Virus record (IMG/VR): IMGVR_UViG_3300038548_000196
Span: 1-35,952 of that record
Reading direction: 5' to 3' (one strand)
From: a virus
DNA length: 35,952 bases
Positions 8,356-14,316 of this stretch are shown here, in pieces. Below the pieces are notes generated by a model that saw only the letters and a list, made by a program, of their open reading frames with translations, made no database searches and was not told the origin of the DNA. The translations under genes were made by a program, and so were the position numbers. Numbering within the stretch: the stretch's first letter is position 1; each line of letters opens with the position of its first letter.

Positions 8356-8738
8356 TAATACACCCACATAGTCAAATGACCCTTTGGCAGCTCTTCACGA
8401 TACCCCCAGTGGACAAAGGTTTTAGCCACACCTATTGCATTAAACCCTGCGTCAATCCCTGCCTGAACAATATTACCGCGATTAGATCCATTGCATGCTA
8501 TGTCGATACCGTTGCCTTTTTGATGGTCGGCTGGTGTAATTCTATGAACCTCATTTTTATGATAAGGGCATCTACCTCCGGAAGTAACTGAGCAGGGATC
8601 TCCTAAAATTTCACGTGCTACTTGGGCTCTATCCAAAGTTTCTTGGTTAACGCTTCTTTCGTCACATGCCATATTCAAACAAGTGCAAAGCAGCTTCTTA
8701 TCATATTTCGGATTAAAGTTCTTAGTTTGTATAGTCAT
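8355..8738 (-). CDS. Peptidase M15-family endolysin (peptidoglycan endopeptidase)
   Basis: 127 aa. It shows the M15_3 pattern: 'SGGRCPYH' (residues 53-60), His72 and Asp79 in 'DHQKGNGIDI', and His110 in 'FVHWGY', which together supply the zinc ligands. These enzymes cut peptide cross-links of peptidoglycan, usually as D-Ala-D-Ala carboxypeptidase or L-Ala-D-Glu endopeptidase. There is no signal peptide, so release across the inner membrane needs a holin. The ATG follows the upstream TAA directly. It is unusual for P22-like order that lysis genes lie on the early strand, away from the virion operon. Confidence 0.85.
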   Translation of the reverse strand: MTIQTKNFNPKYDKKLLCTCLNMACDERSVNQETLDRAQVAREILGDPCSVTSGGRCPYHKNEVHRITPADHQKGNGIDIACNGSNRGNIVQAGIDAGFNAIGVAKTFVHWGYREELPKGHLTMWVY

Positions 8739-8924
8739 TTATTCAACCATTAATATGTAGTTAGTTATTATCAAATTCTTATGGCCGCTGCTAGCTGATA
8801 GCTCTACCTCCATGCGTTCCACCATATCTATAGATGATATTTTTGAATCTGTAGTTATCTCGGAATTTCCATCACCTCTAAAGTACCAACCGCCAAACGT
8901 ATACACGATAAAATATTTATACAT
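8739..8924 (-). CDS. Hypothetical 61-aa protein
   Basis: Begins directly after the stop of the upstream gene and ends directly before the endolysin start, so it is clearly in the same operon. The N-terminus is aromatic and beta-like ('MYKYFIVYTFGGWYF'), followed by Ser/Thr-rich sequence with a short acidic helix. No recognised family; a small beta-rich phage protein. Confidence 0.65.
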   Translation of the reverse strand: MYKYFIVYTFGGWYFRGDGNSEITTDSKISSIDMVERMEVELSASSGHKNLIITNYILMVE

Positions 8925-9143
8925 TTACTCACCTATCCCGTTAATTGCTTTAATAACCTTCACAAGATCAAGGCTATCAACATTCTGAACTAGAACCTCT
9001 CTGCTAACATCTTCAGTTACCTCAAATTCTGGCGTGTATGCGTAGTCGGTCTCCGGCATGTCGTTAACTTTTTCCCATCTTCGGCCTCTCATAACCTTTT
9101 CTTGAGTATATTCAGTTATTACTATTTTAAATCGCTTGCTCAT
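8925..9143 (-). CDS. Hypothetical 72-aa protein
   Basis: Start preceded by GAGGGTGAG at good spacing. A basic N-terminal strand ('KRFKIVITEYTQEKVMRGRRW') precedes an acidic C-terminal half. No recognised domain. Tight spacing on both sides places it in the SSB-to-endolysin operon. Confidence 0.65.
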   Translation of the reverse strand: MSKRFKIVITEYTQEKVMRGRRWEKVNDMPETDYAYTPEFEVTEDVSREVLVQNVDSLDLVKVIKAINGIGE

Positions 9144-9154
9144 TTACTCACCCT

Positions 9155-9328
9155 CTATCTATTAGTTATAAATAAAATATGCAGATACAAAAGTAAATGC
9201 CACAACAGATATGACATTTTGGCCGACGGGTACATTACCCTATTTCCTCCAATAGCAACGCAGAATTCAGGAGCCACTAGCCCCACAAGTGCAAATCCAA
9301 TAACACCAATAATATTTAACAATTCCAT
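9155..9328 (-). CDS. 57-aa two-segment membrane protein, holin candidate
   Basis: ATG at 9328 follows a strong AAGGGG site. Two hydrophobic segments are visible: residues 4-27 ('LLNIIGVIGFALVGLVAPEF') and about 39-55 ('SYLLWHLLLYLHILFI'), separated by a short polar loop with one Arg and one Lys. Size and two-pass topology are those of a class II holin, and the endolysin gene lies about 400 bases downstream on the same strand. It reads through without frame breaks and ends in TAG 11 bases before the next start. Holin function is inferred. Confidence 0.6.
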   Translation of the reverse strand: MELLNIIGVIGFALVGLVAPEFCVAIGGNRVMYPSAKMSYLLWHLLLYLHILFITNR

Positions 9329-9367
9329 CTTATACCCCTTAATTAACGTTTATCTTCACCGCCGAAA

Positions 9368-9400
9368 GCCCGATTGAAGGAGCTTAAGACGGGCATCGGG
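9368..9400 (-). promoter_or_regulatory. Competing hairpins between ssb and the membrane protein gene
   Basis: GCCCG (9368-9372) pairs with CGGGC (9390-9394), while the overlapping CCCGAT (9369-9374) pairs with ATCGGG (9395-9400); the two stems exclude each other. On the minus-strand transcript the first stem is followed by only three U residues, so it is at best a weak terminator. It could attenuate transcription after ssb or protect the 3' end. Confidence 0.35.
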
Positions 9401-9419
9401 AGGACGCTAAGTCATTGAT

Positions 9420-9836
9420 TTAAAAAGGAATGTTCTGGTTAAACTCGTCATCAAAGTTATTAGCCGGTGTTTGCTGCTGAGTTCGCTGTATCGCTGCTTG
9501 CTGTTGAGGCGCTGCTTGCTCTTGTCGTGGCGCATATTGATTAATAGATCCAATCCAAGCGTCGATAAACTCAATACTATAATTACCGTTATACTCGCTA
9601 ATCTTCTGCTGCTTAGCTCCAATCTCGACTACTGCATTTTCTACCAATGCTTGGCGATAAAAGTCTGCCTGATTACCCGCTTTGGCAAATACAACGGCCT
9701 TATAATTTGTCCATTCCTTTTGCTTAGTAGCTCGGTCGTAATACTGTACGCCGCCGCCAATACCAAACCCTACACTTTCACCGGCTTGAAACTCATTTGC
9801 TGGTCTGTTTAATCTAATTGTGATGCCATGACTCAT
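9420..9836 (-). CDS. ssb: Single-stranded DNA-binding protein
   Basis: 138 aa. The N-terminal OB-fold-like region (residues 1-95) has the beta pattern of phage SSBs, with 'WTNYKAVVFAKAGNQADFYRQ' matching the 'w.f..fgk.ae.....lkKG' region and 'IEFIDAWIG' the last strands. A Gln/Ala/Pro-rich linker (96-128) leads to an acidic tip 'DDEFNQNIPF', which is the SSB C-terminal peptide that docks replication and repair proteins (E. coli DDDIPF). Gene neighbours Gp157 and a single-strand annealing protein form a recombination cassette. Confidence 0.85.
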   Translation of the reverse strand: MSHGITIRLNRPANEFQAGESVGFGIGGGVQYYDRATKQKEWTNYKAVVFAKAGNQADFYRQALVENAVVEIGAKQQKISEYNGNYSIEFIDAWIGSINQYAPRQEQAAPQQQAAIQRTQQQTPANNFDDEFNQNIPF

Positions 9837-9837
9837 A

Positions 9838-10317
9838 CTATTTAATCCTCAATGATGATTTACTTTTAATTAATTCCGCGCCTTCTACTTCGCCTTTCTT
9901 AAGCTCAGCTAAAAGCATTTTCTTATCTAGCTTAAAATCTTCTACCTTAATCATAAAATCGGAGGGAATATCAAGTAAGCTAGTAACATTAACTTTATCC
10001 CTACCTGCTACACATGAGATAGTAAACTTAGCGCTTTCTATCTTCTTCTTGCCAAGCTTCTCCATACTTAACCGTAGATACTCCCTGAGCTTCTCTTCTC
10101 TATACACTACGGCATCTGCTCGCTTATCCAGCCTATTAGCCTCATTCGCTAACATATCCGACTGAGCGCGAAGGTTTGCCAGCACATGGCATATAGCATC
10201 AGCCTTATCATCAAACTCACCCTCTAACGATTCAAGCGTATCGGCTAAAGTCTCCGCGTCTAGGTCCATGTTTTCTAATTCTCGATACTCTTCTGTTAAT
10301 TTATATAATGATGTCAT
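9838..10317 (-). CDS. Gp157-family protein
   Basis: 159 aa, start in an ATGA overlap with the annealing-protein gene. It matches the Siphovirus Gp157 pattern: acidic N-terminal helices, a central long coiled coil with 'ANLRAQSDMLANEANRLDKR', then 'REEKLREYLRLSMEKLGKKK', and a beta C-terminal part ending in 'KSSLRIK'. The family commonly sits beside recombinase and SSB genes; its biochemical role is not settled. Position here agrees. Confidence 0.8.
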   Translation of the reverse strand: MTSLYKLTEEYRELENMDLDAETLADTLESLEGEFDDKADAICHVLANLRAQSDMLANEANRLDKRADAVVYREEKLREYLRLSMEKLGKKKIESAKFTISCVAGRDKVNVTSLLDIPSDFMIKVEDFKLDKKMLLAELKKGEVEGAELIKSKSSLRIK

Positions 10318-10919
10318 TTAATACCCCTTATTCTTTTCTTTGTACCGTCACATACGTCATATTTTTCCTCAAGATTGGATATTATCTGGTCTGGAGTTCG
10401 CTCGTTAGTTGCTATTGCAGCGGTAAACTTTTCAAGCATCGAGTCATACATTCCGCTAGTGAACACCGGCTTCTCTTTAAACGCTTGCTCCATTTCTTGA
10501 ATGTATTTATTATCGTCAAACTTGCCCAAGAAAATATCAGCGTTAAACCCCATGCAAGATAAGCACTTAGTTAAACCGTCCGTCGTGGCTTTCTTCATAA
10601 GGTCTTTATCTTTCATCTTCTCGTTTTTATCGATGTATAGCGATGCTTGGCCCCATTGCTCTATACTTCCGTTATCGTTAGATAGTTTGTCCTTAATCCA
10701 CACGTTAACCAGCACAGCTACCTCGTTAGTAGGTAAGTGCTCAACCTGCTTTACAGACCATCCCCATCCTTGACCAGCCGGACCAAACTCACGCGTAGCA
10801 GCTTCAATCTGTCGATAAGGATCAATAGCCGTTATAGCTCTGCCAAACGTTACCTTTTTAGTATGAGCTGGATTTGTCTTAGAAACCCTATCCCATAAAT
10901 CCATATTAGAAACTTCCAT
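10314..10919 (-). CDS. Single-strand annealing recombinase (Rad52/Sak- or ERF-like)
   Basis: 201 aa from the ATG at 10919 (AAGGG eight bases upstream; in-frame GTG codons upstream are less well placed). Residues about 15-50 contain 'YRQIEAATREFGPAGQGWGW'. Residues about 110-140 contain 'LMKKATTDGLTKCLSCMGF' followed by 'ADIFLGKFDDNKY'. This pair of motifs is typical of phage annealing proteins in the Rad52/Sak/DUF1071/ERF group, where the second segment lies in the DNA-binding fold. It would anneal complementary strands coated with SSB for recombination-dependent concatemer formation, supplying headful packaging substrate. Confidence 0.75.
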   Translation of the reverse strand: MEVSNMDLWDRVSKTNPAHTKKVTFGRAITAIDPYRQIEAATREFGPAGQGWGWSVKQVEHLPTNEVAVLVNVWIKDKLSNDNGSIEQWGQASLYIDKNEKMKDKDLMKKATTDGLTKCLSCMGFNADIFLGKFDDNKYIQEMEQAFKEKPVFTSGMYDSMLEKFTAAIATNERTPDQIISNLEEKYDVCDGTKKRIRGIK

Positions 10920-11103
10920 CACTATCACCCTTATCTCTCAATGAATTACTAGCAGCTATCATCGCTTGCCATTCATTAGTGCTTATTTCATTTATTCTAT
11001 TGCTACGAAACTTCTTCATTCCAGTTTTAACTAGCCAATCTTCGTGGTTGCCATTAGCGCAATACTGAGCCTCTAGTATTTCCTCGCTCGCTCCTTTAAT
11101 CAC
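10906..11103 (-). CDS. Hypothetical 65-aa protein, GTG start
   Basis: GTG at 11103 lies 6 bases after AGAGG; it overlaps the upstream gene by 8 bases and the downstream annealing gene by 14. The sequence has 'NGNHEDWLVKTGMKKFRS' and a helical C-terminus. No known family. Compact overlaps on both sides support it as real. Confidence 0.6.
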   Translation of the reverse strand: MIKGASEEILEAQYCANGNHEDWLVKTGMKKFRSNRINEISTNEWQAMIAASNSLRDKGDSDGSF

Positions 11104-11302
11104 CGTGCACCTCTTTAGCTTTCGCTACGATTAATTCTTGAATGTAAACATTGTTACCGGTAAGTAGAGTGTCGGCGGCATTGTTAATAGCTTCCTGCTT
11201 AAACGCACCGGCTAACCAGTACATACCCTCATCTAAACCATCAGAAGAAACTAGCGCGATAAATCTAATTTCAATATCTTTAATCTTATCTTCGTGGTCC
11301 AT
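11096..11302 (-). CDS. Hypothetical 68-aa protein
   Basis: Mostly helical acidic protein ('MDHEDKIKDIEIRFIAL', then 'GMYWLAGAFKQEAINNAAD'). It lies in the minus operon between a 57-aa and a 65-aa gene, overlapping the latter by 8 bases. No domain recognised. Confidence 0.65.
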   Translation of the reverse strand: MDHEDKIKDIEIRFIALVSSDGLDEGMYWLAGAFKQEAINNAADTLLTGNNVYIQELIVAKAKEVHGD

Positions 11303-11304
11303 TC

Positions 11305-11478
11305 TTATTCCCCGTCATCTATTGCAAAACAATTAACTTCATAAAAGTCATACCCATGCGGAGAATCAAGAGCCTTCTTCTTATCGCAGCATTCTTTAGC
11401 CTTTTCTCTTGTGCTAAAAATGCCAAGTATTACAAATCCCTCATAATTTATATGAGCCTCGGCTGTGTAAGCATTCAT
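11305..11478 (-). CDS. 57-aa protein, first gene of the left minus operon
   Basis: ATG at 11478 follows GGGAAGGGGTAGGAA. Short alpha/beta sequence with 'EGFVILGIFSTREKAKECC', then 'DKKKALDSPHGYDFYEV'; it looks like a small domain of the type that reads 'variable/increment keyed' phage proteins, but I cannot name a family. It is nearest to the divergent promoter region, so it is likely the first gene transcribed leftward. Confidence 0.65.
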   Translation of the reverse strand: MNAYTAEAHINYEGFVILGIFSTREKAKECCDKKKALDSPHGYDFYEVNCFAIDDGE

Positions 11479-11516
11479 TTCCTACCCCTTCCCGTGTGTA
11501 AATATTCAATACCGCA

Positions 11517-11544
11517 ATAATACACCTATTGGAATTACTTGCAA
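11517..11544 (-). promoter_or_regulatory. Leftward promoter for the SSB/endolysin operon
   Basis: On the minus strand TTGCAA (11544-11539) and TATTAT (11522-11517) are separated by 16 bases, a good sigma70 match. It lies 39 bases upstream of the ATG at 11478. Its -35 box lies within the inverted repeat 11531-11565. Confidence 0.65.
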
Positions 11545-11565
11545 CCATCTATTGCATTTAATTCC
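11531..11565. promoter_or_regulatory. Operator-like 14-bp inverted repeat over divergent -35 boxes
   Basis: Arms at 11531-11544 and 11552-11565 are complementary at 12 of 14 positions (outer GGAATTA / TAATTCC, inner TGCAA / TTGCA) with a 7-base spacer. The symmetry covers the -35 boxes of both divergent promoters, as expected for a dimeric repressor controlling both. The adjacent small regulator gene at 11605 is the obvious candidate for the binding protein. Confidence 0.6.
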
Positions 11566-11580
11566 ATTTAGATTTAGTAT
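11552..11580 (+). promoter_or_regulatory. Rightward promoter for the plus-strand island
   Basis: TTGCAT (11552-11557), 17 bases, TAGTAT (11575-11580). The expected start of transcription is near 11587, 18 bases before the ATG at 11605, leaving room for the AAGAGG ribosome site. Confidence 0.65.
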
Positions 11581-11604
11581 TACTCAACTAATAAGAGGTT
11601 ATAA

Positions 11605-11820
11605 ATGAATAAGGATACGGCAAGACGCATTCTAGGCGTTAAGAATAAAGGGCTAGCGGATCATTTAATGATGACCGAAGGCTCTGTTAGGAATATGCGA
11701 GACTTATCTAAGGCACAAGAGATGATGGTGATACTATATTATGATTTGAAGTGTGTTACGGCTGATAACGTGGCGCTACAGGATAAGCTTGATAGGCTTG
11801 TAAGATCGTTAGATTATTAA
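11605..11820 (+). CDS. Small putative DNA-binding regulator (Cro-like)
   Basis: 71 aa. Residues about 4-36 read as a helix-turn-helix: 'ARRILGVKNKGLADHLMMTE' followed by a recognition-like helix with 'SVRNMRDLSKAQEMM'. The C-terminal helix (about 50-71) could dimerise. It is the first gene after a promoter whose -35 box lies in a two-fold symmetric operator, the standard setting of an autoregulated phage repressor or Cro. Alternatively it may be a phage protein of another kind; the HTH call is by eye. Confidence 0.6.
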   Translation: MNKDTARRILGVKNKGLADHLMMTEGSVRNMRDLSKAQEMMVILYYDLKCVTADNVALQDKLDRLVRSLDY

Positions 11821-11856
11821 ACGAGCAATAACGCTCACAATAAAAAGGGTAATAAC

Positions 11857-12249
11857 ATGTTTGAATTTTTAAAGAATAAAGAAGTGGATAGTCTTAAAAG
11901 CAGAATTACATATCTCGAAGATAAAGAGCTTGTAGCACGCGAAGCTAAACGAATCGCTGAAGACCAGCTTGCAGAATTTAAGCATAAGACAAAGCTTGAG
12001 CAGGAAGATATTAAACACATGGTTAAGATGAAAGAAGAAAAGCAAGAAATTGAACTCGATAAGAAGAAAGTAGAATTAGAGCGAGAACACTTTAACAAGA
12101 TTGAAGTCGTTAAGGATGACTACCGCTTAAAGCTTGAAGATCTTCTTAAGAATCAAATCAAAGATGCTAAAGAGTCGCATCAAAAGCTTATGGAGCACAT
12201 GCCTAAAATCGAGGCTATGTTTAGCAATCAAGAAATAAAGAAGAGTTAG
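11857..12249 (+). CDS. 130-aa coiled-coil protein
   Basis: AAAAGGGTAATAAC precedes the ATG. Nearly the whole chain (residues 7-105) is a continuous Lys/Glu-rich heptad-like helix ('KSRITYLEDKELVAREAKR', then 'EKQEIELDKKKVELERE'). No catalytic motif. Such proteins may be structural or scaffold-like, or SMC-like adaptors. Function unknown. Confidence 0.7.
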   Translation: MFEFLKNKEVDSLKSRITYLEDKELVAREAKRIAEDQLAEFKHKTKLEQEDIKHMVKMKEEKQEIELDKKKVELEREHFNKIEVVKDDYRLKLEDLLKNQIKDAKESHQKLMEHMPKIEAMFSNQEIKKS

Positions 12250-12251
12250 GT

Positions 12252-12470
12252 ATGGCTATTAGAGGAGGTTTTGCTCAGGAAACGGGTTTAGCAGGAGCAT
12301 TCGGCGCTCAGCATCAACAAGCGGCATTAATGGCTGGCTACAGAGGTCAAGCGGCAATGGGCGGCCTATCCGGTGGGCTAGGTGGTCTTATTTTCCAAGA
12401 ACCTAAACCCAAAACCTATAAAGATGAGCTTCAGGAAGAAATTGACGAGTGGCTAGAAGATATTAAATAA
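12252..12470 (+). CDS. 72-aa Gly/Ala-rich protein with acidic tail
   Basis: Starts two bases after the coiled-coil gene. Residues 1-48 are Gly/Ala/Gln rich and resemble in composition the ejection protein at 1005-1883 ('GGFAQETGLAGAFGAQHQQ'); residues 50-72 form a charged helix ending 'EEIDEWLEDIK'. It is odd to find ejection-like composition inside an early-type block. It might be a virion protein gained by transfer, or a membrane-active peptide. Function unknown. Confidence 0.6.
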   Translation: MAIRGGFAQETGLAGAFGAQHQQAALMAGYRGQAAMGGLSGGLGGLIFQEPKPKTYKDELQEEIDEWLEDIK

Positions 12471-12480
12471 GGGTAATGAT

Positions 12481-12657
12481 ATGAATGAATTCAAAGTAGG
12501 CGACTTGGTAAAAGTTAAAGGCGAGAATGTAGTAATTGAGATTTATTCAATAGGGGATAGCTGTATTTTTGATAAAGATGGCTGGTCGTATGATGCTGAA
12601 ACTATATCCCCATACAAGGGCGCTATAAGCGTGTTTAAGGGTGATAATGATGAATGA
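12481..12657 (+). CDS. 58-aa protein with small beta-barrel look
   Basis: ATG at 12481 follows AAGGGTAATGAT. The pattern 'FKVGDLVKVKGENVVIEIYS' followed by 'CIFDKDGWSYDAETISPYK' is that of an SH3-like/KOW-type small barrel, common among tiny phage proteins. It overlaps the next gene. No function assigned. Confidence 0.65.
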   Translation: MNEFKVGDLVKVKGENVVIEIYSIGDSCIFDKDGWSYDAETISPYKGAISVFKGDNDE

Positions 12658-12976
12658 CGACTGGGCCTCAAAAGCCTATCAACAGATCATAGACGCCGGT
12701 AAAGACTGGGCAGATAAAGACGCGGCGGCTAAGTTTCTGGACGATACGCGAAAGCCTATGCTTGCTCAGATAACTAATACAATGGAAGGAGGCGGGCAGA
12801 CGGCTAAAGAATCTAAAGCCCGCGCTCATCCTGATTATAATGAGCATTTAGTTAAGCTTAAGACCGCAAGAAAGGAGGCTAACCTATCTCGAGTTAAATA
12901 CGATGCTGCTAAGACACTGGCCAGCTTAAGACAAACACAAGAGAGCCTTAAAAAGGCTGAGATGGGGTTACGATAA
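12647..12976 (+). CDS. Hypothetical helical protein, about 109 aa
   Basis: Two adjacent ATGs at 12647 and 12650 follow AAGGG; either may be used. The protein is highly helical and charged: 'SKAYQQIIDAGKDWADKDAA' near the N-terminus, then a lysine/alanine-rich C-terminus ('EANLSRVKYDAAKTLASLR', 'QTQESLKKAEMGLR'). Likely folds as two or three helices. Ends in TAATG overlap with the next gene. Confidence 0.65.
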   Translation: MMNDDWASKAYQQIIDAGKDWADKDAAAKFLDDTRKPMLAQITNTMEGGGQTAKESKARAHPDYNEHLVKLKTARKEANLSRVKYDAAKTLASLRQTQESLKKAEMGLR

Positions 12977-13170
12977 TGAAGGCTAAAAAAGTAGGGTTGA
13001 GAGATGGGGGCTGCAACTTTTGCACGCCTAATTACAAAGGTGATAAAACTGTTTATCAATATGATACCGTTTACCAAATAAGCAAAATAAAAGGGTATGG
13101 CTTAACGGCTACTATATGCCAGCCATGTATAGATTCTTTGAATAGACAAATAGCTGAGGATAAATCATGA
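12976..13170 (+). CDS. 64-aa zinc-ribbon-like protein
   Basis: Two CxxC pairs at residues 13-16 ('CNFC') and about 49-52 ('CQPC') can bind one zinc. The start is in a TAATG overlap and the end in an ATGA overlap. Small zinc ribbons in nin-like regions are often nucleic-acid or protein adaptors; no specific role. Confidence 0.7.
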   Translation: MKAKKVGLRDGGCNFCTPNYKGDKTVYQYDTVYQISKIKGYGLTATICQPCIDSLNRQIAEDKS

Positions 13171-13292
13171 GCGAATACCAGCGAACACTTAAAAAGAGAC
13201 AAAAATACTTAAACTGGACACTTACGGCTTATAAGGTATTACTAGCGGTAGGCGTTGTTGTATCGATAGCATGGTTAATATGGGGTAAATAA
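13167..13292 (+). CDS. 41-aa single-pass membrane protein
   Basis: ATGA overlap with the zinc-ribbon gene, TAATG overlap with the YbcO gene. Basic N-terminus ('QRTLKKRQKY') precedes one transmembrane segment (about residues 20-39, 'TAYKVLLAVGVVVSIAWLIW') ending GK. Topology N-in by the positive-inside rule. Function unknown. Confidence 0.65.
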   Translation: MSEYQRTLKKRQKYLNWTLTAYKVLLAVGVVVSIAWLIWGK

Positions 13293-13576
13293 TGGCTAAG
13301 ACAACTAAAATAAGACAATCAGCAAGGGGTGAAGACTGCGCGTTTAGGTTTCCTGATGTGTGCAACTTTAACCCAGAAACAACAGTGCTATGCCACGTAA
13401 ACACTAAATATAAAGGATGGGGTTTAAAATCCCCTGATTTATTTGCCGCGTATGGCTGTTTTGACTGTCATCAATACCTAGACTCTAATAGCGGTGCAGA
13501 TCCACAATCTGTTATGGATGCTGTTTTCGAGACTCAATATAAACTTATGGAAAAGGGGTTAATTAAAATTGTCTAA
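13292..13576 (+). CDS. YbcO-family (DUF1364) nuclease-like protein
   Basis: 94 aa. It shows the diagnostic opening 'IRQSARGEDCAFRFPDVCN', then 'PETTVLCH', 'KGWGLKSPDLFAAYGC' and 'CFDCHQYLD', with Cys/His residues suited to zinc binding. The family, from lambdoid nin regions and the DLP12 prophage, is thought to be a DNA nuclease related to NinG/HNH-like recombination functions. Its position next to a PD-(D/E)XK protein supports a recombination or junction-processing role. Confidence 0.85.
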   Translation: MAKTTKIRQSARGEDCAFRFPDVCNFNPETTVLCHVNTKYKGWGLKSPDLFAAYGCFDCHQYLDSNSGADPQSVMDAVFETQYKLMEKGLIKIV

Positions 13577-13886
13577 ACATAGAAGAGCGGCGAAAGTCGA
13601 TGCAAATCAAAATGAAATAGTAGCAACACTAACCAAGCAGTATGGTTTATCCGTATCGCTAAATCATGACGATATTTTAATTGGATATAGAGGGAGAACC
13701 TATTGGTTTGAAATAAAAGACCCTGAAACAGCATTCAATAAGAACGGTACATTCAAGAAGGGCGCTATAAAGCCAAGTCAGGAAAAGTTAAAAGCTGAAT
13801 GGAAGGGTCACTATGAAATTGTATGGACTGTTCAAATGATACTTGAGAGCATCGGTGTACAAAAGCGTTTAGCTGAGATAGACTAG
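13569..13886 (+). CDS. PD-(D/E)XK nuclease-like protein, possible junction resolvase
   Basis: 105 aa with a TTG start at 13569, about 10 bases after AAGGGG and overlapping the YbcO gene by 8 bases. The nuclease core is visible: Glu16 in 'QNEIV', Asp34/Asp35 in 'NHDDILIGY', and E48-I-K50 in 'YWFEIK', followed by 'IKPSQEKLKAEW' with Gln71. This order (E...D...ExK...Q) fits VRR-NUC or archaeal-Hjc-like phage nucleases that replace RusA/Rap in nin regions. Exact specificity cannot be told. Confidence 0.7.
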   Translation: MSKHRRAAKVDANQNEIVATLTKQYGLSVSLNHDDILIGYRGRTYWFEIKDPETAFNKNGTFKKGAIKPSQEKLKAEWKGHYEIVWTVQMILESIGVQKRLAEID

Positions 13887-13924
13887 AGCCTTGAACTTAT
13901 CCGACAGCTTTACCCCTTAAGTCT

Positions 13925-13960
13925 CTAACAGTCTCATTCCTGTTAGGGGCTTTCTCTTTT
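13925..13960 (+). terminator. Terminator between convergent genes
   Basis: CTAACAG (13925-13931) pairs with CTGTTAG (13940-13946) across an 8-base loop, followed by GGGCTTTCTCTTTT. It ends the plus-strand island. The stem also lies just past the stop of the converging minus-strand gene at 13959, so it may act in both directions. Confidence 0.75.
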
Positions 13961-14123
13961 ATATCGTTATAAATCTGCTCATAAACTCAGCATCTGCTTT
14001 CATATCTTCTGCTTGCTGAATAAATACGGCCTCTTGTTTTCTGATTCTCTCCTTAAATGCCTTCATGTCATCCTCAGTAACGGGTTTGTCATTTATCATC
14101 AATATTAATTCTTCTATTGTCAT
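13959..14123 (-). CDS. Hypothetical 54-aa helical protein
   Basis: ATG at 14123 overlaps the upstream stop (TAATG). The chain is helical and charged ('MTIEELILMINDKPVTEDDM', then 'FIQQAEDMKADAEFM'). It is the last gene of the right-hand minus operon before the convergent terminator. No family recognised. Confidence 0.6.
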   Translation of the reverse strand: MTIEELILMINDKPVTEDDMKAFKERIRKQEAVFIQQAEDMKADAEFMSRFITI

Positions 14124-14254
14124 TATTTCCCCTTATGCCTTCTGGCAAGTTTACCTCTAATAGCCTGTAGCTCTAATTCAGCACACATCGGCATGTGACA
14201 TTTAACAAAGTATCTGTATTTCTTAATCGACCAACTAACTGATTTCTTATCCAT
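14123..14254 (-). CDS. Hypothetical 43-aa basic protein
   Basis: Starts at 14254 after AAGGGG that is held inside a hairpin (14257-14295). Basic, with two Cys ('KCHMPMC') and an Arg/Lys-rich end ('GKLARRHKGK'). It could bind nucleic acid; no family known. Confidence 0.55.
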   Translation of the reverse strand: MDKKSVSWSIKKYRYFVKCHMPMCAELELQAIRGKLARRHKGK

Positions 14255-14256
14255 TT

Positions 14257-14295
14257 GCCTAACCCCTTAAGTTGTTTGTACTCTTAAGGCTAGGC
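14257..14295 (-). promoter_or_regulatory. Hairpin enclosing the ribosome site of the 14254 gene
   Basis: On the minus strand GCCTA (14295-14291) pairs with TAGGC (14261-14257) and CCTTAAG (14289-14283) with CTTAAGG (14271-14265), giving 12 base pairs with a small internal loop and an 11-base apical loop. The Shine-Dalgarno AAGGGG is inside the 3' arm. There is no U tract. It is likely to reduce translation of the last two operon genes unless opened. Confidence 0.5.
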
Positions 14296-14316
14296 TAACG
14301 ATTGGCTATTGCAAGT

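Noticed and set aside
8331-8591. Plus-strand 86-aa ORF over the endolysin gene
   Set aside because: The minus strand encodes a clear M15 peptidase; the plus ORF has no family features.
9471-9812. Plus-strand 113-aa ORF opposite ssb
   Set aside because: Leu/Cys/Arg-rich shadow of the SSB coding strand, which has the diagnostic acidic tip.
11605-13886. Integrase, transposase or insertion sequence explaining the reversed block
   Set aside because: No recombinase gene and no terminal inverted repeats found around the block.
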